This document shows positions 42,098 to 48,009 of a stretch of 48,009 nt of DNA, in pieces. This stretch comes from Flavobacteriales bacterium (GTDB taxonomy: Bacteria; Bacteroidota; Bacteroidia; Flavobacteriales; Flavobacteriaceae), in NCBI GenBank assembly GCA_027024205.1, contig JALVST010000034.1, positions 1 through 48,009 on the forward strand, in the 5' to 3' direction. How positions within the stretch are numbered: position 1 is the stretch's first letter; each line of letters opens with the position of its first letter. The position numbers were made by a program, and so were the translations under genes. The notes under the pieces were generated by a model. The model saw only the letters and a program-made list of their open reading frames with translations, was not told the DNA's origin and ran no database searches.

Positions 42098-44095
42098 TTA
42101 TTTATTCTTATTGATTAATTTTTTTACCAAACTTTTCAATTCGTCTATATCTTTTTGTTGTTGTTCTATGGTTTTTTGCTGTTTTTCGATGATTTTTTGT
42201 TGTTCTTGCACGGCTTTGACCAGCGGTACTACAAACTCGCTGTAGCGTAGTCCGTAATAATCATTATTGTTTTTAGGTGCATCCACACCGCTAAACTCAT
42301 AGCCCAAACTTTGGGCGGCTAGTTCCACTTCTTGAGCGATAAACCCGGTTTGTCGCATAGCGGCTTTTTGACGTTCGTCATCTTTTTGACGCAGACTGTC
42401 CGGAATATGATTAAATTTGGCTATGGCATCCATATCCAAGTGATAAGTAACCGGACGTAATTTTTTAATAAATGACAAGCCGGGGACATTGTCTTTAATA
42501 TCCGTTTTAAACCGCGCATCTGATGCAATGGTCCAGTTAGCAAATCCACCGATACTGGTTACCGTAGTATTTCCAAGTCGTATTTGATTGTTAGCTGTTA
42601 TAACAGCATTAAATCCTAAAGCCGTAGAATTATGAAAATCATTTCCAAAAGCTAAAGCTCCATAACCCAAAGCGGTATTGTAGTATCCTGTGGTATTGAA
42701 ATACATTGCGCTTTCTCCAATGGCAACGTTTTCATACCCTGTGACGTTAGATTTAAGTGCATAATAGCCGTTAGCGGTATTGCTATATCCCGTGGAGTTG
42801 GTATAAAGAGACATATATCCGATAGCAGTATTTTTTTTCCCTGTAGTGTTGTTATAAAGAGACCTAAATCCGATAGCAGTATTTTTTTTTCCCGTAGTGT
42901 TGTTATAAAGAGACATATACCCGGTAGCGACATTGTAATCCGCCGTAGTGTTTGAGTGTAATGCAAAATCTCCCATTGCAGTGTTTGCATAACCGGTGGT
43001 ATTAGAATATAAAGTCTCATAACCTACTGCCGTGTTATGTTCTGCTGTGGTATTATTTGTTAATGCTTTATAACCTAAGGCTGTATTGTAATATCCTTCA
43101 TTAGAATACAAAGCATTTTTCCCAACAGCGGTGTTATAACTTCCATTTACATTTGAAAATAAAGCTTTAAATCCGATAGCAATATTCTGTTCTCCTGTGG
43201 TATTTGAAAATAAAGCTTTATATCCTAATACTGAATTGGCATATCCATATGTGTTTGAGGCAATACTGCTTTCGCCAATGGCGGTGTTAGAAGATCCGTT
43301 TATATTTGAAGACAAGGCACTCTTACCCATTACTGTATTACCGGAACCTGTGTTTGTTGAAAAAGCACCCATACCAAAAGCTGTGTTAAAGTTGCTAATA
43401 ATCCCGGCATTTATATTATTTCGTTTAAACACCAAGTCGTTGTCATCGGTAGTTCCAATAAAATGGACGGCGGGATTGGTGCCGGTATTACCGTTGATGC
43501 GCCAAGTATTTGCTATTGATATGGTGGATAAATCAACTGTAGAGCCGTTGGTAATTGTCAAATTATTACCGGATAAACTGATATCTTGTATCTCGTTGGA
43601 CGGATCGTGGTCGGCGTCGTTGATATCATCGCCGTTGGATAATCCGGCAGGTACGTTGCTCAAATCATTAAAATCACCGCTAAAAACATTGTCTGCCTTT
43701 CCGGCATACAAGGCATATGGCACGCTCAGCAGTTGGCTGGTTCCCGTGACGGTGTAATTAGTACCGCCTGCCGGGTCGGTTTCGGTTTTGATAAAATAAG
43801 GACCGTTTGCCCAGTCTATGGTTGTAAAATCACCGCTTATCACCGTTCCGTTACCTATTTGCATACTTACCAGCCCGTTGGCGTTAGTTATATGTGTTTG
43901 GGTTTCTACATACACCGGTGTTCCGGTGGCGCTACCTTGCAGAATACTGATTTTTATCCCTACGGTTTGGTTGGTTACAAGGTCATTACTTGCATCTCTG
44001 ACTACGGCTTGATAGCTCATTTTTTGCGGTGTTTGCGCCCAAAGAACTTGAAAGCCAAAAAACAAAATGGCTGTTATGAAGAATATTTTTTTCAT
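42098..44095 (-). CDS. Surface beta-roll repeat protein with S74 intramolecular chaperone
   Basis: 665 aa. Signal peptide 1-20 (AILFFGFQVLWAQ); an N-terminal domain shared with Bacteroidota tail-fibre-domain proteins (TPQKMSYQAVVRDASNDLV, then residues ~30-130); a linker; 15 units of a 17-residue repeat at about 237-488 (model NTAIGYKALYSNTTGYY; three units have 16 residues), forming a trimeric YadA-head-like beta-roll; a transition segment; the peptidase-S74 chaperone from Ser525 (SDARFKTDI, auto-cleavage serine); and a glutamine-rich coiled coil at 625-663. S74 domains of phage tail spikes cleave themselves off after trimer assembly. No T9SS domain is present, so how it reaches the surface is not clear. 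A paralogue lies at 47.2 kb. Confidence 0.9.
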   Translation of the reverse strand: MKKIFFITAILFFGFQVLWAQTPQKMSYQAVVRDASNDLVTNQTVGIKISILQGSATGTPVYVETQTHITNANGLVSMQIGNGTVISGDFTTIDWANGPYFIKTETDPAGGTNYTVTGTSQLLSVPYALYAGKADNVFSGDFNDLSNVPAGLSNGDDINDADHDPSNEIQDISLSGNNLTITNGSTVDLSTISIANTWRINGNTGTNPAVHFIGTTDDNDLVFKRNNINAGIISNFNTAFGMGAFSTNTGSGNTVMGKSALSSNINGSSNTAIGESSIASNTYGYANSVLGYKALFSNTTGEQNIAIGFKALFSNVNGSYNTAVGKNALYSNEGYYNTALGYKALTNNTTAEHNTAVGYETLYSNTTGYANTAMGDFALHSNTTADYNVATGYMSLYNNTTGKKNTAIGFRSLYNNTTGKKNTAIGYMSLYTNSTGYSNTANGYYALKSNVTGYENVAIGESAMYFNTTGYYNTALGYGALAFGNDFHNSTALGFNAVITANNQIRLGNTTVTSIGGFANWTIASDARFKTDIKDNVPGLSFIKKLRPVTYHLDMDAIAKFNHIPDSLRQKDDERQKAAMRQTGFIAQEVELAAQSLGYEFSGVDAPKNNNDYYGLRYSEFVVPLVKAVQEQQKIIEKQQKTIEQQQKDIDELKSLVKKLINKNK
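42807..42908 (-). repeat. Nearly identical adjacent 51-bp units with A8/A9 tracts
   Basis: Two consecutive coding units (42807-42857 and 42858-42908) differ at only a few bases and both encode SLYNNTTGKKNTAIG. Each has a run of A on the coding strand (T8 at 42831-42838, T9 at 42882-42890 on the plus strand). They look like a recent tandem duplication inside the S74 gene. Confidence 0.75.
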
Positions 44096-44215
44096 GGCGT
44101 TTATCTTTTAATGATTTTAAAGTTTTGATAATATGATTATTTCTTGATACACTACATGAGTGAAAATTATAAATTGAAGACATATTTTGTTTTTATGAAG
44201 ATAAGTATAATCAGC

Positions 44216-45325
44216 CTAATGCATATCAAGATACCTTTTTCGCAATTCTTCAAACTCTGTTTCCATACGTCTTAATTGTCTTTTACACATGGCTTCGCCT
44301 CTTCTATCTCCCATTTCTTTTAATCTTTTACATTCTTTCCGTTTATCGATTATCCGTGCTTTCCGGTTGATTAAAACACCGGCATCTGCTTCTGATATTT
44401 GTCTTTCGGGGTGTCCGGTTTTGATGGCATTAAAGCGTTGGGTTTCAATGGCCATTTTCAAGCCGGACATTTGAACGGCATCCGGGTTGGAATAGTCCAT
44501 ATTCCTGGTGATTCTGTTCATGTTTTCACTGATTTCTTTCAGCCGTTCTTGGTTGTCAGCCATACTTTCCACATTGTAAACGGATTGCTCCACCTCTCTA
44601 TATCCATGTGCATTCCATATAAAGTTTACCTTTGAAAAACTGTGCATTTCAATTTTTACGCCATTTGGCATTTCAAATTTTGTAATATACCTGTTTTTTT
44701 TACGGTCATCGTCAGCAAAAACCCCACATATATAGCCAATATGAAGCGGATTCATTTTAACCCGTGCGCTTCTTTTTGATATGGTTACTTTAAAAGTTTT
44801 ACCATTCATTTGACCGGTATATAAGGTTTGTGGTCCGAAAACCGGATGATTACGTGCGGGTCTTTTTGTGGCGGTTTGCATAAACCTGTGGAATGTTTCG
44901 GCATGAGCAAATTCTAACTGCATTGCCGGTGCCGATAAGCTTCTATTACCGGTATAGCAAATTTTTTGCACACCTTCTTCCGGGTCTTGCATGGTGGCAT
45001 ATATTCTGTAACCTTTGTCAGGAAACAGTACCGCAAAATTAAATTTTTCACCTCTTGAAGCCACAGGTCCGGCAATCATAAATGCTGCATCGTCGTCGGT
45101 TACTCCCATTGAACCGTCGGCTGAATTGACATAAAAAACAAGAGGTATCCTTTTACCTCTAAAAGTCATAATCCCTGTCATTTTATAATCGAAATTATAG
45201 CCTGTATTGACTTTAAATTCATTTGGTGGATAATTGCTCGGTTTACCGTAATAGCCGTCTTGTGCCAAACTTGTATTGTATAGACTTAACAAGAATATTA
45301 TCAAAATATTTTTTAAAGTTCTCAT
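44216..45325 (-). CDS. Unknown exported protein with C-terminal coiled coil
   Basis: 369 aa; not recognised. Signal peptide 1-21 (ILIIFLLSLYNTSLAQ), then a mature domain of about 230 residues with alternating beta-like segments (YNFDYKMTGIMTFRGKRIPLVFYVNS, IYATMQDPEEGVQKICYTGN, QTLYTGQMNGKTFKVTISK), suggesting a soluble beta fold. The C-terminal ~110 residues are charged and helical (RKECKRLKEMGDRRGEAMCKRQLRRMETEFEELRKRYL), probably a coiled coil. It has two Cys (C in KICYTG and C in GYICGVF) in the mature part and further Cys in the tail. There is no T9SS domain. It sits between the two surface-protein genes. Confidence 0.7.
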   Translation of the reverse strand: MRTLKNILIIFLLSLYNTSLAQDGYYGKPSNYPPNEFKVNTGYNFDYKMTGIMTFRGKRIPLVFYVNSADGSMGVTDDDAAFMIAGPVASRGEKFNFAVLFPDKGYRIYATMQDPEEGVQKICYTGNRSLSAPAMQLEFAHAETFHRFMQTATKRPARNHPVFGPQTLYTGQMNGKTFKVTISKRSARVKMNPLHIGYICGVFADDDRKKNRYITKFEMPNGVKIEMHSFSKVNFIWNAHGYREVEQSVYNVESMADNQERLKEISENMNRITRNMDYSNPDAVQMSGLKMAIETQRFNAIKTGHPERQISEADAGVLINRKARIIDKRKECKRLKEMGDRRGEAMCKRQLRRMETEFEELRKRYLDMH

Positions 45326-45372
45326 ATTAAATTATTTAATTTTTGGGTTATATTACATGTTTTTGCTATTCA

Positions 45373-47079
45373 TTATTTTTTTATCCATTTTACAACATTA
45401 GTTTTGTTGTCCGAAATAATTTGAATAAAATAAACGCCTTCGGGTACTTGTGGCAAAGAAAAGTCAATGCTTTGTGTATGTGTTACAGAATTTAAAAAAA
45501 TGTTTTTTCCGGTTAAATCTCGAATGGAAATGTCAATTTTGTCATAAAGTTTATTGAGTTTCATTGAAAAAATTCCATTATTTGGATTAGGATAAATTTT
45601 GATTTGATTTAAAGAGCAATTTTCAGATATGCTTGTGCTTGTTTGACCTATTTTGTGCACAAATATATCTCTTGCTCCGGAAGATGTGAGATTCCAGGTG
45701 CTACTTCCGGTGTCAAAATTAACGGTATTTTCAAAATATCCGGTTGTATATATGTTATCTGATGAATCTAAAATAATGGCATTTCCCCAATCGCCATTAT
45801 TTCCACCGAAAGACGTTGCCCAGATAAACTGTCCCAATTCATCAAGTTTTAAAATAAAAACGTCTCTATACCCATTTGAAGTAAGTTCATAAATTCCCGT
45901 CCCTGGATTAAAATCAACAGTAAATCTAAAAGCTCCGGTGGTGTAAACATTGCCCGAAGCATCTATGTCAAGTGATGTGCCTTGGTCTGCACTGCCCTGT
46001 GCGCCAAAGGATTTTGCCCATAAAAGATTGCCTTGTAAGTCCATTTTCATAACAAATATATCAGTATCCCCTTCCGATACAAGTTCATAGATTCCCGGTC
46101 CGGGGTCAAAATCAACCGTTGCGGAAAAATTTCCTGTCAGATAGATGTTTCCGGTATCATCAATAGCAATGGATTGACCTAAATCCAAATCTGTTCCGCC
46201 CATGGCTTTAGCCCAAATAAAATTACCCGAGGTATCCAGTTTGAGTATAAAAATATCACTATTCAACCCGTTGGCAATGAGATTAAATGTTCCTGTGTCC
46301 GGATCAAAATCAACCGTATCGTGAAAAAAACCGGTAATATAAACATTATCGGAGGTATCTAAACCAATAGATAAACCTTGGTCATGAAATCCGCCTCCGA
46401 CTGATTTTGCCCAGACTAAACCTCCTGAGGCATCCAATTTCAATATAAAAATATCTTCCAAACCGGCGGCAGTCAAATGATACACACCTGTTCCGGGTTC
46501 AAAATCGGTGGTTCCCGAAAATGCTCCTGTTACATAAACATTGCCCGACGCATCGGTAACAATGGATTGGGCTTTATCATAATAACTATTGTCACCAAAG
46601 ACTTTTACCCAAACAAAATTGCCCGACGCATCCATCTTATGAACAAAAAGCCTGGAATTCGAAGCACTTCTGATAACCGTTCCCGGACCCGGGTCAAAAT
46701 CTATATCTCCTTTGTAGTTTCCAACGGTGAATATATTACCCGAAACATCAATATGTATGTCCGTTGTTTGAACATAACTTCCGGAGCTAGTAGTTTCAAA
46801 TGATTTAACCCAAACAAAATTGCCCGAAGCATCCATTTTTTGAATAAAAACATTATACAATCCCAACGTGCTGAGATTAAAGGTATTGGGACCCGGATCA
46901 AAATCAACCGTCCCGCTAAAAAATCCTGTAGTATAGATATTGCCATTGTCGTCCAAATCAATGGCTGTTCCTTCATCGGCGGTTGTTCCACCAAAGGCTC
47001 TTGCCCAATCAAAAGTTTGCGCATTTATAGTTGAAAAACTGAGCAAGTAAATGCAACAAATGAATATGTTTCTTATCAT
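45373..47079 (-). CDS. Secreted SBBP seven-repeat protein with T9SS sorting domain
   Basis: 568 aa. Signal peptide 1-20 (ICCIYLLSFSTINAQ). Residues ~22-475 hold seven beta-propeller repeats, each with the core pattern TVDFDPGPGIYEL and a DxSGNVYTTG... motif, repeat length about 60-68 aa (SBBP/beta-propeller repeat family). Residues 493-568 are a T9SS C-terminal domain beginning IKIYPNPNNGIF, with the VPEGVYFIQI and final VVKWIKK pattern. Seven repeats suggest one closed seven-bladed propeller. Function unknown; probably on the cell surface or released. Confidence 0.92.
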   Translation of the reverse strand: MIRNIFICCIYLLSFSTINAQTFDWARAFGGTTADEGTAIDLDDNGNIYTTGFFSGTVDFDPGPNTFNLSTLGLYNVFIQKMDASGNFVWVKSFETTSSGSYVQTTDIHIDVSGNIFTVGNYKGDIDFDPGPGTVIRSASNSRLFVHKMDASGNFVWVKVFGDNSYYDKAQSIVTDASGNVYVTGAFSGTTDFEPGTGVYHLTAAGLEDIFILKLDASGGLVWAKSVGGGFHDQGLSIGLDTSDNVYITGFFHDTVDFDPDTGTFNLIANGLNSDIFILKLDTSGNFIWAKAMGGTDLDLGQSIAIDDTGNIYLTGNFSATVDFDPGPGIYELVSEGDTDIFVMKMDLQGNLLWAKSFGAQGSADQGTSLDIDASGNVYTTGAFRFTVDFNPGTGIYELTSNGYRDVFILKLDELGQFIWATSFGGNNGDWGNAIILDSSDNIYTTGYFENTVNFDTGSSTWNLTSSGARDIFVHKIGQTSTSISENCSLNQIKIYPNPNNGIFSMKLNKLYDKIDISIRDLTGKNIFLNSVTHTQSIDFSLPQVPEGVYFIQIISDNKTNVVKWIKK

Positions 47080-47161
47080 CGGTTTATTTTTTATTTTAGC
47101 ATGATGGTTACCGAAAAAATCGAGATGTTTAATAATTTTTAATCCTGTCGGTTTTAGAAAA

Positions 47162-48009
47162 TTAATTGTTATTGCCTTTATTTAATAGCTGTTTGACCAA
47201 TGTTTTCAGATCATTGATTTCTTTTTGTTGTTTCTCAATTATTTCTTGTTGTTCTTGCACGGCTTTTACCAGCGGTACCACAAACTCTGCATAGCGTAAG
47301 CCGTAATAGTCGTTTTCGTTTTTGGGTGCATCAACACCGCTGAAATCATACCCCAAACTTTGGGCGGCTTGTTCCACTTCCTGGGCGATAAAGCCGGTTT
47401 GTAGCATAGCGGCTTTTTGGCGTTCGGCATCTTTTAGCCGAAGGCTGTCCGGTGTATGATTAAATTTGGCAATGGCATCCATATCCAAATGATAAGTTAC
47501 CGGACGCAATTTTTTGATAAACTCCAATCCGGGCACATCCTCTTGCACATCTGTTTTAAAGCGCGCATCCGATACATTAGTCCAGTTGGCATACCCGCCT
47601 ATACTGGTAACAGAGCTGTTGCCGATACGGACTTGATTACTGGCACTGATTTGTGCACTATAGCCGATTGCGGTTGAATGGTGGTAGTTTATACCGTCAT
47701 AAAATGCATAAAATCCTATGGCAGTATTTTTATACCCCGTGGTGTTGGAATAAAGGGCTTTGTAGCCACTAGCGGTATTGTAATACCCCGTAGTGTTGGA
47801 ATACAGGGCTTTGGCCCCGTTGGCGGTGTTTTGATCCCCCGTGGTGTTGAAATAAAGTGCTTTGTGTCCGTTGGCGGTATTGGTATTCCCCGTGGTGTTG
47901 GAATAAAGTGCCAAAAATCCGTTGGCGGTGTTTTTATACCCCGTGATGTTGGAATAAAGCGCCCGGTATCCGGTGGCGGTATTACTAAACCCCCTGGTGT
48001 TGGAATAAA
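47162..48009 (-). CDS. S74 beta-roll surface protein paralogue (N-terminal part outside window)
   Basis: The frame is open to the right edge; the ORF track starts at a TTG (47914) because the real start is outside. Visible: at least five 17-residue repeat units (ALYSNTTGYKNTAIG type), a transition segment (STAIGYSAQISASNQVRIGN), the S74 chaperone from SDARFKTDV, and a coiled coil (EQQEIIEKQQKEINDL). From VTSIGG onward it is very close to the 42.1-kb protein (for example KKLRPVTYHLDMDAIAKFNH is the same in both). The 51-bp units are arranged in tandem on the DNA. Confidence 0.9.
   Translation of the reverse strand, partial: YSNTRGFSNTATGYRALYSNITGYKNTANGFLALYSNTTGNTNTANGHKALYFNTTGDQNTANGAKALYSNTTGYYNTASGYKALYSNTTGYKNTAIGFYAFYDGINYHHSTAIGYSAQISASNQVRIGNSSVTSIGGYANWTNVSDARFKTDVQEDVPGLEFIKKLRPVTYHLDMDAIAKFNHTPDSLRLKDAERQKAAMLQTGFIAQEVEQAAQSLGYDFSGVDAPKNENDYYGLRYAEFVVPLVKAVQEQQEIIEKQQKEINDLKTLVKQLLNKGNNN

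Noticed and set aside
42600-43380. Regular repeats suggesting a CRISPR array
   Set aside because: They are contiguous 51-bp coding units without spacers, translating to the 17-residue beta-roll repeat.
42084-48009. Prophage tail region because of S74 domains
   Set aside because: No other phage genes; signal peptides, Bacteroidota-type N-terminal domain and neighbours with T9SS domains point to surface proteins.

Overview
The window is a piece of an AT-rich bacterial chromosome from the phylum Bacteroidota. The evidence is: two secreted proteins ending in type IX secretion (T9SS) C-terminal sorting domains; a Bacteroidota-type TonB receptor plus surface beta-propeller lipoprotein pair under a B12 riboswitch; S74-chaperone 'tail fibre' surface proteins; and at least fifteen copies of the Bacteroidota -7 promoter box TAnnTTTG about 17-32 nt before start codons. 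AroA and DnaX look closest to flavobacterial forms as I remember them. The genus cannot be named from this sequence alone. I saw no rRNA, tRNA, CRISPR array, transposase, integrase or phage structural cluster.

Layout. 1-8.9 kb: the end of a transglutaminase-like protein, then on the minus strand acetate kinase, a PKD-containing T9SS cargo protein, a lone acyl-CoA carboxylase beta subunit (methylcrotonyl type), quinolinate synthase and EPSP synthase. 9.0-10.1 kb: a decayed fragment of a beta-roll surface protein and a short diacylglycerol-kinase-like gene. 10.3-15.7 kb: a methionine-gamma-lyase-like PLP enzyme, then a minus-strand run dnaA, low-molecular-weight phosphatase, RsmI-like methyltransferase, DUF4136 lipoprotein, SDR. 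15.9-21.5 kb (plus): thioesterase, pdxJ, alpha/beta hydrolase, an atypical Fur protein, dnaB and a conserved secreted protein often mislabelled asparagine synthetase B. 21.6-24.8 kb (minus): B12 riboswitch, BtuB-like receptor, BtuG-like lipoprotein. 24.9-31.6 kb (plus): LUD protein, cdsA, psd, deoxynucleoside kinase, ClC channel with CBS domains, and methylmalonyl-CoA mutase (B12-dependent). 31.6-34.0 kb (minus): an alanine-dehydrogenase/saccharopine-dehydrogenase-like enzyme and anmK. 34.2-36.1 kb (plus): two unknown small genes and a 2,4-dienoyl-CoA reductase-like SDR. 36.1-39.0 kb (minus): mdh and dnaX. 39.3-42.0 kb (plus): AraC regulator, PEBP protein, SnoaL-like protein, methyltransferase. 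42.1-48.0 kb (minus): a surface-protein island with two S74/beta-roll paralogues flanking an unknown secreted protein and a seven-repeat SBBP/T9SS protein.

How the genes fit together. Most of the window is housekeeping: replication, phospholipid synthesis, cofactor synthesis and central carbon. One metabolic thread links the B12 uptake cassette to the B12-dependent mutase 5 kb away. Accessory interest lies in the surface-protein island, its decayed relative near 9.1 kb, the composite intergenic repeat near 2.8 kb, and the regulator cassette near 40 kb. I found no strong case for a wholly new defence or mobile system. The best leads are the slippage-prone repeat arrays in the surface island, the twin dyad upstream of the PEBP operon, and several enzymes lacking a family-typical residue. 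All six convergent gene junctions carry a hairpin or palindrome.
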